A stretch of 64,000 nucleotides of DNA, from positions 186,001 through 250,000 of the forward strand of contig NZ_JACNMJ010000003.1 of assembly GCF_014526325.1 (NCBI RefSeq), written 5' to 3'. This document shows positions 45,346 to 53,306 of the stretch, in pieces (the first letter of the stretch is position 1; each line of letters starts with the position of its first letter). Source of the stretch: Psychroserpens algicola (GTDB lineage Bacteria > Bacteroidota > Bacteroidia > Flavobacteriales > Flavobacteriaceae). Made by a program: the position numbers and the translations under genes. The notes under the pieces were generated by a model. It was not told where the DNA came from. It saw only the letters and a program-made list of their open reading frames with translations, and did not search any database.

Positions 45346-46762
45346 CGACAAGCTTATTAATCATACCTTTAAAAATTAAGCCATGAAACGGTAAAACGCT
45401 ATACCAGTACAAGCGTCCCCAAAGTCCACGAGGTCTAAACGTTGCTGTTTGTTTGAGTAAACCGTCTTCGATTTTAAATTCCAGCCAGGCTTCACCAGGC
45501 AGGCGCATTTCAGCATAGAGTAGAAGCTTTTTTTGAACTTTATCGACAAATATGACGCGCCAAAAATCCAATGCATCTCCAGCATCAAGTTGTGTCGGAC
45601 TTGTTCGTCCGCGACGCAAACCAATACCACCAAAAAGTTTGTCTATATAACCTCTAATTTTCCATAAAAAAGTACCATAATACCATCCTGTGGTGCCACC
45701 AATACGCCAGATTTTGTCAATAGTTTTTTCAGAATTTATGACAGGACGCTCTTTATAGTCCTGAAAACAACCGTACTTAGGAACATTCACGTATTTATGA
45801 AGGTTGTTTCTTAACCGACCACTACTTACCATAGAATCTTTCCAACTGGAAATGATACTATTCTGTTCTATCTTTTCAAATGCGTGTTCTACAGCTGCTT
45901 TATATGAAATAGGTTCTACCTGAAGTAAGGTGTTTATTTGACTTGGTTTTCCAATAATTTGAACACCCATACTATCAACGAGACTGGTTGCTAGTTTGTA
46001 AGAAGTAGATGTGACAAAATATAGCCAGTAGGATGATAATTTTGGAGTCATTACTGGGACTGTCAATATATAACGCTTTAATCCTCTCACTTCGGCAAAT
46101 TGTAAGAGCATTTGTTTGTAGGTTAAAACTTCAGGGCCAAACACATCAAATGATTTGTTATAGACCTTTTCAAAACCAACACTGCGATGTAAAAAGCTTA
46201 GAACATCTCTTACAGCAAGCGGTTGCGTTTTGGTATTTAGCCATTTTGGAGCAATCATAAACGGTAACTTTTCGACTAAATCTCTGATGATTTCAAAAGA
46301 AGAGCTTCCGGAGCCAACAATAATTCCTGCTTTAAAAATGGTAAGAGCATAGGCGTCAGACTTCAGTAGATTCTCAACATTTTTACGAGACTGAAGATGC
46401 TTAGATAAATTATCTTCGTTTGTAATCCCGCTTAAATAAATAACTTGTTTAACTATTGTTTTTTCAAGTTGATTTTTGAAGTTTTTTGCACAGCGTTCTT
46501 CAAGAGATTCGAAATCTTTAGAGGAATTAGACATGGAGTGAATGAGATAGAACGCAACGTCGATATCATCCGGAATAGAATGAAGTGTTTCAGGTTTTAA
46601 AAAATCGGCTTCAATAACATCGATTGAGGCTTCTTCAGCATAACTTTTATCGGCTCGTAATTTGTCTCTTACGGCACATACAACTTGGTGGTCGTCATTT
46701 GCTAATAACGGAATTAAACGCTTTCCAATATAACCTGTTGCTCCAGTAACCAGAATTTTCAT
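45338..46762 (-). CDS. SDR-family NAD(P)-binding protein with DUF2867 domain
   Basis: 474 residues. N-terminal extended-SDR Rossmann domain ([33 protein letters not shown]), about 1-300, followed by a DUF2867 domain (about 310-474) with [27 protein letters not shown] split near residue 350 and [21 protein letters not shown], and the end [10 protein letters not shown]. This fusion is a regular companion of photolyase clusters in Bacteroidota and Proteobacteria. Substrate unknown. Overlaps the flavin reductase start by 4 bases. Confidence 0.9.
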   Translation of the reverse strand: MKILVTGATGYIGKRLIPLLANDDHQVVCAVRDKLRADKSYAEEASIDVIEADFLKPETLHSIPDDIDVAFYLIHSMSNSSKDFESLEERCAKNFKNQLEKTIVKQVIYLSGITNEDNLSKHLQSRKNVENLLKSDAYALTIFKAGIIVGSGSSSFEIIRDLVEKLPFMIAPKWLNTKTQPLAVRDVLSFLHRSVGFEKVYNKSFDVFGPEVLTYKQMLLQFAEVRGLKRYILTVPVMTPKLSSYWLYFVTSTSYKLATSLVDSMGVQIIGKPSQINTLLQVEPISYKAAVEHAFEKIEQNSIISSWKDSMVSSGRLRNNLHKYVNVPKYGCFQDYKERPVINSEKTIDKIWRIGGTTGWYYGTFLWKIRGYIDKLFGGIGLRRGRTSPTQLDAGDALDFWRVIFVDKVQKKLLLYAEMRLPGEAWLEFKIEDGLLKQTATFRPRGLWGRLYWYSVLPFHGLIFKGMINKLVDV

Positions 46763-47385
46763 GACAAATCAGTTTTTGGTCTTTGGTATGCAAAGCGTGA
46801 TTTTAATTCGGGAATTGCGTAGCCATCCAAACCATTAATTGTGGCTACATTTCCTTTTGATAAATTTATAAACCCATCATCTTCAAGTAATTCGTTATCA
46901 ACATGTAATCCCATAATTTCTCCAATGACAAGGATGGTATCATTAGCTTTGATGTGATATTCTTCAACAAATTTCATGGCTAATTGGAGCGGAGCACCTT
47001 TGACGAAAGGCGCATAGAACTCATGTTTATATTCTGAAATGAGCTGTGTTTTATCAAATTCGGAAATATCTGAATCGTATTTGGCCGACGTATGATGCGC
47101 ATCTTCTAAAATAGGTTCATGAATATGGTTAATGGTATAAAATCCTGTAGACTTTATATTTTCATAGGTATGTCTCAATACCGTTGTTGGTCTACAGAAA
47201 AATCCAAGCATAGGCGGATTTGAACCTATATGGGTCACAGAACTAAATACAGCAACATTTTCTATGTCATTTTTAGATTTTGTACCTAATAAATTAGCCG
47301 ATTTGTAACCCGAACAACTATTGATTAAGTTAATGCGGTATACATGATGAAAGTTGTTCAACGCTTCATTGCTAATATAAGTCAT
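46759..47385 (-). CDS. flavin reductase-like domain protein
   Basis: 208 residues of the flavin reductase-like (FMN-binding split barrel) family: GYKSANLLGTKS, VAVFSSVTHIGSNPPMLGFFCRP, VLRHTYENIKSTGFYTINHI (parts). Such proteins bind FMN and reduce flavins with NAD(P)H. In this context it could keep the photolyase flavins reduced, which is inference. It overlaps the kinase-like gene by one base. Confidence 0.87.
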   Translation of the reverse strand: MTYISNEALNNFHHVYRINLINSCSGYKSANLLGTKSKNDIENVAVFSSVTHIGSNPPMLGFFCRPTTVLRHTYENIKSTGFYTINHIHEPILEDAHHTSAKYDSDISEFDKTQLISEYKHEFYAPFVKGAPLQLAMKFVEEYHIKANDTILVIGEIMGLHVDNELLEDDGFINLSKGNVATINGLDGYAIPELKSRFAYQRPKTDLS

Positions 47386-48695
47386 TATAAGGTTTTAAAA
47401 TTATTGATTTTGATGTCCTTGGCTTTTAAATCAAACATAAGATTGTATAGTCCAAAAAATGTTCTGTTGATGTAAATAAAATGTTTAGAACCACGATTAC
47501 CATTCATTTTTCTGAGTTCCGTACTTTTTGAATAACGTTCACCCAATTCGGCTATTTTTCCAAAAAAATCACCATCAGAAAAGTCGAAGGTTTTAGCATG
47601 AAAAGGCTGTGTGAACAGGCTTAGCATTTCGTGGAACATATCAGTGAAAAAAGCGATTTCGTTAGGTGTATCGTCTGGTCGTAATATTTCAAGTTGGTAT
47701 AGTTTTTCAATAAAATAATCACGATTATTAATATTGTCTTTTTCAGCTAATTCAAAATATGGGATATAGAATTCATTCGGAATGGTTTTCATACAGCCAA
47801 AATCGAGCGCAATCAATTGTCCGTTTTCAGATACCAAAAAGTTACCTGGATGCGGATCGGCATGTACCTTCTTTAATTTGTGAATCTGAAACATATAAAA
47901 ATCCCAAAGCGCTTGACCTAATTGGTTTGAAAATTCCTGATTGGTATTATGAGCTGTAAACTCTGAAAGGTGCTCACCAACCATATAATCCATAGTGATG
48001 ATACGGTCTGAAGATAAGTCTTCGTAATATTTGGGGAATAAGAGATTAGGAATATGAGCGCAATTTTGAGCAATTTCTTTACTCTGCTTAACTTCTAGAA
48101 TGTAATCGGTCTCTTCAATGAGTTTGCTTTCGACCTCTTTAAAATATTTGTCAGAATCTTTTCCTTTAATATTAAACATACTCATGGCTATGGGTTTTAC
48201 CATGGCGAGATCTGAAGCGATACTTTCTGCAACTCCTGGATATTGGATTTTCACAGCAAGTTTCTTCCCGTTTTTTTCTGCAATATGGACTTGTCCTATA
48301 CTGGCAGCATTAACAGAAGTTGCATTGAAGGTATCATAGATGTCACTTGGCAATTTTCCAAAGTAAGTTTTAAATGTTTTAAGAACCAGAGGAGCAGATA
48401 AGGGTGGTACAGAAAACTGCGCCAGAGAAAACTTTTCTACATAAGCCTGAGGTAATATGCTTTTTTCCATACTGAGCATTTGTGCTACTTTAAGAGCGCT
48501 GCCTTTGAGTTGTTTTAAACCATTGTATATGTCGTCAGCATTATTTTGATTGAGGCGTTCTTTAGCTTCGTTCTCTGTTTTAGTTAATTTGTCTCCATAG
48601 TATTTAAGATAATTAACTCCAACTTTTGCTCCTGTAGAAACCAGCTTTGTAGCTCTTTGTATTTTTGATGTAGGGATGTTGTCTATAGTTTTCAT
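47385..48695 (-). CDS. ABC1/AarF (UbiB-like) atypical kinase
   Basis: 436 residues of the ABC1/UbiB family: N-terminal LKGSALKVAQMLSME (KxGQ-like motif near residue 68), LAVKIQYPGVAESIA (catalytic Lys near residue 128), ETDYILEVKQSKEIA, HADPHPGNFLV and LALDFGCMK (DFG motif). Such proteins support isoprenoid quinone biosynthesis or lipid homeostasis as unusual ATPases. Following the TetR gene by 8 bases, it is the second gene of unit A. Its role in a photoprotection unit is unknown; redox quinone maintenance is a guess. Confidence 0.9.
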   Translation of the reverse strand: MKTIDNIPTSKIQRATKLVSTGAKVGVNYLKYYGDKLTKTENEAKERLNQNNADDIYNGLKQLKGSALKVAQMLSMEKSILPQAYVEKFSLAQFSVPPLSAPLVLKTFKTYFGKLPSDIYDTFNATSVNAASIGQVHIAEKNGKKLAVKIQYPGVAESIASDLAMVKPIAMSMFNIKGKDSDKYFKEVESKLIEETDYILEVKQSKEIAQNCAHIPNLLFPKYYEDLSSDRIITMDYMVGEHLSEFTAHNTNQEFSNQLGQALWDFYMFQIHKLKKVHADPHPGNFLVSENGQLIALDFGCMKTIPNEFYIPYFELAEKDNINNRDYFIEKLYQLEILRPDDTPNEIAFFTDMFHEMLSLFTQPFHAKTFDFSDGDFFGKIAELGERYSKSTELRKMNGNRGSKHFIYINRTFFGLYNLMFDLKAKDIKINNFKTL

Positions 48696-48703
48696 AGGAA
48701 AGT

Positions 48704-49360
48704 TTAATGCATTTGTACTTTTTCTTTAAAAATGAATTTCCCAAAGTCAATAAGGCTTTTTAGTGGAGCAATATTTAGAACATCAAAACTTGTGTTTACA
48801 GATTTTTCAATGAAAATATCGGTTTTTTCAAATCCAGGAGAGGTGTCGTCCATCCAAAACTTCATTGTTATCAGCAACTGCATCCAGGCAGTTTCTTTTA
48901 ATCCGCGACGTTGAATCTTATCTATTTGTTCTTGCTTGGTGTCTATAAGCTCAATCTCTAGTTGTGCTATATAATTTGTGAAAGCCTGCTTCAGTTGAGA
49001 CAGTAATGTTAAACCCTTTAAACTGTGTTTATGTCGTTCTAATGCATGTTTAACATAGCTGCGATTAGCAGTCAAGTTTTCAAAAAAAGTGAAATAAAAA
49101 CTTAAGAGTTTATTTCTTGCATCAAAATTAGTATAATCCTCGCTTTTTTCTAATATGGAAATAGTGTTGTGGAAAAAAGCATAAAAAATATGCTTTTCAA
49201 TGGCTTCAAATGACCCAAAATGCTCATAGAATTTTTGTTCTTCAAAATGATTTGCCTTTGCAAATGCGTATACCGTTTTAGGTTGAGTATTATGCTCCAA
49301 AACATAATCCATATAAAACGTAATAATGTCTGTGTTAGAGATAGTCTTCTTTTTTGCCAT
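48704..49360 (-). CDS. TetR-family transcriptional regulator
   Basis: 218 residues. N-terminal helix-turn-helix (about 1-55) with the TetR-type KTVYAFAKANHFEEQKFYEHFGS and a helical ligand/dimerisation domain with a TetR C-terminal pattern. It is the first gene of unit A and lies directly downstream of copy 1 of the 40-bp element, so autoregulation and control of both units are plausible. Its ligand cannot be seen. A MerR-type light receptor (LitR/CarH) that controls similar genes elsewhere is absent from this window. Confidence 0.86.
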   Translation of the reverse strand: MAKKKTISNTDIITFYMDYVLEHNTQPKTVYAFAKANHFEEQKFYEHFGSFEAIEKHIFYAFFHNTISILEKSEDYTNFDARNKLLSFYFTFFENLTANRSYVKHALERHKHSLKGLTLLSQLKQAFTNYIAQLEIELIDTKQEQIDKIQRRGLKETAWMQLLITMKFWMDDTSPGFEKTDIFIEKSVNTSFDVLNIAPLKSLIDFGKFIFKEKVQMH

Positions 49361-49378
49361 GTTTCATAAATTGTGTAG

Positions 49379-49430
49379 TAAAGATACGATTGTTTAATAT
49401 ATTTTGTATAATGTTAAACAAAATTTAACA
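49379..49430 (-). promoter_or_regulatory. shared bipartite operator and promoter, copy 1 (unit A)
   Basis: Plus-strand order: TAAAGATA (49379-49386; TATCTTTA on the coding strand, a -7-like box), 4 bases, TGTTTAAT (49391-49398), 15 bases, TTAAACAAAATTTAACA (49414-49430). TTGTTTAA and TTAAACAA form an 8-bp inverted repeat. Position and spacing match copy 2 before unit B, 19 bases upstream of the TetR start codon. Confidence 0.72.
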
Positions 49431-49531
49431 AGAGATTAGTAGTTTAATAGGTTTGGATATAATTTTATTGGTGATATAGCAGTGCATTTAGCCTTTGTCA
49501 AGTTCAAGAGGTTATATTTAAGGTTTTATTA

Positions 49532-49556
49532 ACAAACAAAGGCTTAGCTTGTTTGT
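49532..49556 (+). promoter_or_regulatory. inverted repeat upstream of the DUF2911 gene
   Basis: ACAAACAA (49532-49539) and TTGTTTGT (49549-49556), a perfect 8-bp inverted repeat with a 9-base centre, 43 bases before the DUF2911 ATG. Possible operator; no regulator can be named. The rest of the 238-bp divergent region is AT-rich with nothing else recognised apart from the unit A element. Confidence 0.45.
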
Positions 49557-49598
49557 AAATTTACGTGAATTAAAAACTAATCATTAAATCTGATACAA

Positions 49599-50447
49599 AT
49601 GAAAAAATTATTACTCGTGTTTGCAGTGTTTGCTATGACATTCACTTCATACGCACAAATCGAAACGCCAGCACCAAGTCCCTTAGCTAAGTTTGAACAA
49701 AAAGTAGGATTAACCGACATTACGATTGAGTATTCTCGTCCGAGTGTTAAAGGAAGAACTATTTTTGGGGATTTAGAACCTTATGGAGGTATGTGGAGAA
49801 CTGGAGCCAACAAAAACACTATAATTACTTTTAGTGATGATGTGACTATTGCAGGGCAAGATGTTAAAGCAGGAGCTTATGCTATGTTTACAAAATTGAA
49901 TTCTGCTAAGCAATGGGATGTTATATTTTACAGCGACACCGAAAACTGGGGAGCACCAAGAGAGTGGGATGATAGTAAAGTTGTAGCAACTGCTAAAGTT
50001 GATGTGATTGAAGTTCCATTTAGTATTGAGACGATGACTATAGATATTAATAATATCACTAACAATGGAGGAACCATTGATATCATATGGGAGAAATCTT
50101 ATGTGGCAATACCGTTTACTGTACCAACAGATAAAAAAGTGACTTCTGCAATTGATAGTGTGATGTCTGGTCCAAGCGCCAACGATTACTATGCCTCTGC
50201 TGTTTACTATTTAAACTCTGGTAAGGATATCAAAAAAGCAAAAACTTGGATTGATAAAGCGATGTCTATGATTGAGAAACCTGGATTCTGGCAAGTAAGA
50301 CAGCAGTCATTAATTTATGCAGCAGCTGGAGAGAAAAAAGCAGCTATAGAATTGGCAAAAAAATCAATGCAGGCAGCTAAAGAAGCTGGTAACCAAAATT
50401 ATGTGAATCAAAACATGGAATCTCTAAAAGAATGGGGAGCGATGTAA
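49599..50447 (+). CDS. exported DUF2911 domain protein
   Basis: 282 residues: signal peptide (1-20, ending TSYAQ), DUF2911 domain (about 25-175) with SPLAKFEQKVGLTDITIEYSRPSVKGR (parts), GMWRTGANKNTIITF and AGAYAMFTKL, then a C-terminal TPR-like helical half (about 190-275). DUF2911 proteins are common periplasmic proteins in Bacteroidota, of unknown function. It stands alone, divergent from the TetR regulator, and ends in a terminator. Confidence 0.9.
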   Translation: MKKLLLVFAVFAMTFTSYAQIETPAPSPLAKFEQKVGLTDITIEYSRPSVKGRTIFGDLEPYGGMWRTGANKNTIITFSDDVTIAGQDVKAGAYAMFTKLNSAKQWDVIFYSDTENWGAPREWDDSKVVATAKVDVIEVPFSIETMTIDINNITNNGGTIDIIWEKSYVAIPFTVPTDKKVTSAIDSVMSGPSANDYYASAVYYLNSGKDIKKAKTWIDKAMSMIEKPGFWQVRQQSLIYAAAGEKKAAIELAKKSMQAAKEAGNQNYVNQNMESLKEWGAM

Positions 50448-50469
50448 GCTTGTAATTGAATATAAAATT

Positions 50470-50504
50470 AAAGACCTTTTGAACTTCTCAAAGGGTCTTT
50501 TTTT
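50470..50504 (+). terminator. Rho-independent terminator after the DUF2911 gene
   Basis: 13-base arms AAAGACCTTTTGA / TCAAAGGGTCTTT (one G:T pair) with a 5-base loop and a T run; lies 22 bases past the stop. Confidence 0.88.
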
Positions 50505-50537
50505 ATGCGAATCTAAGATATGAGGCGTGGTGTAGCG

Positions 50538-51515
50538 CTAATAGGTTAAGCCTATCTGTTGTCTAACTGTATCGAGCATTGTGATGAGCTTTTTGCTAAA
50601 ATCAAAAGTCATAATATCACTTTCTGTTTTGTTTTGTCTTATAAGTTCGTTAAAATGATGCGCCTCATAGTTATACCCATTTGTAGTATAGTCAAATTCA
50701 TATGTGTCTTCGTTTCCTTCTGAAATTACTGTGACACTCGATGGTTCATGAAATCTTGAATTTATTTTAATAATGCCATTGTCACAATAAAAAATAGCTT
50801 CAGTAGGTGTCTGTTCTACTAAGGTGCTTTTCAAATGTGCCTCAACACCATTAGCATAGCTTAAAAGCATTAATGTTGACGAATCGACACCGTTTTCAAA
50901 GAATGTGGCTTTAGACTCTATTTGAACAGGTTCACCAAGAGTTGACAAAGCTGCAAAAAGAGGATAGATGCCAATATCAAGTAAGCTTCCGCCACCTAAA
51001 GATTTTTTAAACAATCTTGAAGTCATGTCTATTTCTGGTTGGAACCCAAAATCAGCTTCAATTTTTTTTATTCGTCCGTAAGTTGCTTGTTGTAAGTGGT
51101 TCAGAGTAAATTGATAATGCGGAAGGAAATAGGTCCACAGGGCTTCCATCAATAAGACATTATTAGCTTTTGCTGTGGCTATCATTTCGTCAACTTCACT
51201 TAGGCTCATGGCAAAAGGTTTCTCACATAACACCGCCTTTTTATGATTGAGACACAATATAGAATGCTCATTATGAAACGCATGAGGTGTAGCAATATAC
51301 ACAGCATCAATATTTTGATCTTCAACTAAAGCTTCATAATTACTGTATGCGATTTGAGAACCATACGATTTTGAAAAACGATTAGCTTTAAGTTGATCTC
51401 TGGAAGCAACTGCGTAGAGTTTACAGTTTGGCACATGGCTTAAGTCTTGCGCAAATTTATGAGCAATTTTTCCTAGGCCTATGATTCCCCAATGTATTGT
51501 TTTAGGATGCTGCAT
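50538..51515 (-). CDS. Gfo/Idh/MocA family oxidoreductase
   Basis: 325 residues: Rossmann domain with IIGLGKIAHKFAQDL (residues 12-26), the VYIATPHAFHN and VLCEKPFAM motif (EKP near 97), and a dehydrogenase C-terminal sheet domain. These NAD(P)-dependent enzymes act on sugars, inositol or dihydrodiols; this one is of the dihydrodiol dehydrogenase-like branch with the LLEALWTYFLPH segment. It overlaps the sodium symporter gene by 14 bases and follows it on the minus strand. Confidence 0.9.
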   Translation of the reverse strand: MQHPKTIHWGIIGLGKIAHKFAQDLSHVPNCKLYAVASRDQLKANRFSKSYGSQIAYSNYEALVEDQNIDAVYIATPHAFHNEHSILCLNHKKAVLCEKPFAMSLSEVDEMIATAKANNVLLMEALWTYFLPHYQFTLNHLQQATYGRIKKIEADFGFQPEIDMTSRLFKKSLGGGSLLDIGIYPLFAALSTLGEPVQIESKATFFENGVDSSTLMLLSYANGVEAHLKSTLVEQTPTEAIFYCDNGIIKINSRFHEPSSVTVISEGNEDTYEFDYTTNGYNYEAHHFNELIRQNKTESDIMTFDFSKKLITMLDTVRQQIGLTY

Positions 51516-53208
51516 AGTTTGTATTATTAGAACTAAGGGATTGAATTAAACACGCTATCACAATAACTATAAGACAGCCTACAAAATTAAGCCATAAAAA
51601 AGGCAGGTTAATGATGTCATATTCATTGAGTAAGAACAAGCCTATCACTAAAACCTGAGTTATCAGAGCTGCCGTAAATACAGCATTGGCTTTAACGAAT
51701 TTAAAAAAGAAAGCCAATAGGAAAATACCGAGCACATTTCCGTAGAAAATGGAACCAATAATATTAACCAGTTGAATTAAATTTTCAGCAAGATTGGCGA
51801 CACAAGCGACTCCAATGGCGATAATTCCCCATGCTAAAGTAAACCATCTTGAGGCTTTAACCATTTCGGTTTCAGATTTTTCAGAGGTATTTCGTTTGTA
51901 TAAATCCATAGTTGTAGTACTTGCTAATGCATTTAATTCACTAGAGGTACTTGACATGGCAGCACTTAAAATAACAGCAAGTAACAAACCGATTAATCCA
52001 CGAGGTAAATTATTTAAAATAAAGTGAATAAAGACATAATCTTTATCATTGCTCTCTACTTTTAAATTTTGAGAATCACCTGCTTTATCAATAAGTCGTC
52101 TTGCATTTGCACGTAACGTATCACTTTGTGCATTGTATTTGGCAATGACATCGGGATGCACTTTTCCATCGGATTTTGAAAATTCGTTTATAGACGCTTT
52201 TTTCATTAAGAAGTTGTCCTGCTGTGCTTTTTCTATAGCCTTATATTGGTCTGCATATTCAGAATTTAAAACAACTTCGGTCGCAGTAGGGTTAAAGTTT
52301 ACAGGCGCCTCATTAAATTGATAAAATACAAATACCATCACACCTACAAGTAGTATGAAAAATTGCATAGGTACTTTTAGTAAGCCATTAAACATCATTC
52401 CGATTTGCATTTCTTTAAGCGACTTTCCTGATAGGTAGCGTTGTACCTGGCTCTGGTCTGTTCCAAAATAGGAGAGCATTAAAAATGTACCACCAATGAG
52501 ACCACTCCAAACAGTATAGCGGTTATTGAGATTAAATGAGAAATCTAAGACTTCCATTTTGCCACTGGCTCCTGCAATATCAAGTGCTTTTGAAAAGGTA
52601 ATACCTTCGGGAAGTTTATCGATGATTAAGCAAAAGGCGATAATCATACCAGTAAAAATGACAATCATTTGGTGCTTTTGAGTCACATTTACGGCTTTAG
52701 TTCCTCCAGAAACCGTATAGATGATGACAAGAACACCGATAATAACATTAAGTAAGAGGAGATTCCAGCCTAAAACTGCAGATAAGATAATAGCTGGCGC
52801 AAAAATGGTAATTCCTGCGGCTAAACCGCGTTGTATCAAAAATAAAATAGCGGTTAATGTTCTGGTCTTTAAATCAAAGCGATTTTCTAAGAATTCATAA
52901 GCGGTATACACTTTTAAGCGATGGTATAATGGAATAAATACCATGCAAATGACGACCATGGCTATAGGAAGTCCGAAATAAAATTGTACGAAACCCATAC
53001 CATCATTAAAGGCCTGACCAGGAGTAGATAAAAATGTAATGGCACTGGCTTGAGTAGCCATAACCGATAAGCCGATAGTCCACCATTTAGAGGTATTGCC
53101 GCCTTTGAGGTAATCTTGTACATTTTTACTGCCTCTCGATTGAATGGTGCCATAAATGACAATAAGTAATAATGTGCTAATGAGCACAATCCAGTCTAAT
53201 GTTTGCAT
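51502..53208 (-). CDS. sodium:solute symporter (SSS family)
   Basis: 568 residues with about 13 membrane helices, including GLSVMATQASAITFLSTPGQAF (split: the family GxxxxxT/S-A motif near 48-70), GGTKAVNVTQKHQ and GLLLAVILSAAMSSTSSELNALAST (parts) near residues 405-430. SSS members take up sugars, amino acids or sialic acids with sodium. A hydrophilic insert (about 280-370) is unusual in length. The neighbours (oxidoreductase, PIG-L deacetylase) suggest a carbohydrate substrate, not proven. Confidence 0.92.
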   Translation of the reverse strand: MQTLDWIVLISTLLLIVIYGTIQSRGSKNVQDYLKGGNTSKWWTIGLSVMATQASAITFLSTPGQAFNDGMGFVQFYFGLPIAMVVICMVFIPLYHRLKVYTAYEFLENRFDLKTRTLTAILFLIQRGLAAGITIFAPAIILSAVLGWNLLLLNVIIGVLVIIYTVSGGTKAVNVTQKHQMIVIFTGMIIAFCLIIDKLPEGITFSKALDIAGASGKMEVLDFSFNLNNRYTVWSGLIGGTFLMLSYFGTDQSQVQRYLSGKSLKEMQIGMMFNGLLKVPMQFFILLVGVMVFVFYQFNEAPVNFNPTATEVVLNSEYADQYKAIEKAQQDNFLMKKASINEFSKSDGKVHPDVIAKYNAQSDTLRANARRLIDKAGDSQNLKVESNDKDYVFIHFILNNLPRGLIGLLLAVILSAAMSSTSSELNALASTTTMDLYKRNTSEKSETEMVKASRWFTLAWGIIAIGVACVANLAENLIQLVNIIGSIFYGNVLGIFLLAFFFKFVKANAVFTAALITQVLVIGLFLLNEYDIINLPFLWLNFVGCLIVIVIACLIQSLSSNNTNYAAS

Positions 53209-53210
53209 TT

Positions 53211-53306
53211 TTAAAAGGCTTTAGTGATGAAGTAAAATGCTATGATATAGATGATATTGGCGCAGAGTACAAGAGTGTACATTTTATTCCATTTGTACTT
53301 TTCCAT
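53211..53306 (-). CDS. 31-residue single-pass membrane microprotein
   Basis: MEKYKWNKMYTLVLCANIIY then IIAFYFITKAF: a short basic N-terminus and one hydrophobic helix. Its ATG overlaps the PIG-L stop by one base (TAATG, seen on the minus strand), and its stop is 2 bases before the symporter ATG. This coupling between two real genes, plus the clear single membrane span, argues that it is translated. It may be a subunit or regulator of the symporter, by analogy with small partner proteins of transporters; not proven. Confidence 0.65.
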   Translation of the reverse strand: MEKYKWNKMYTLVLCANIIYIIAFYFITKAF

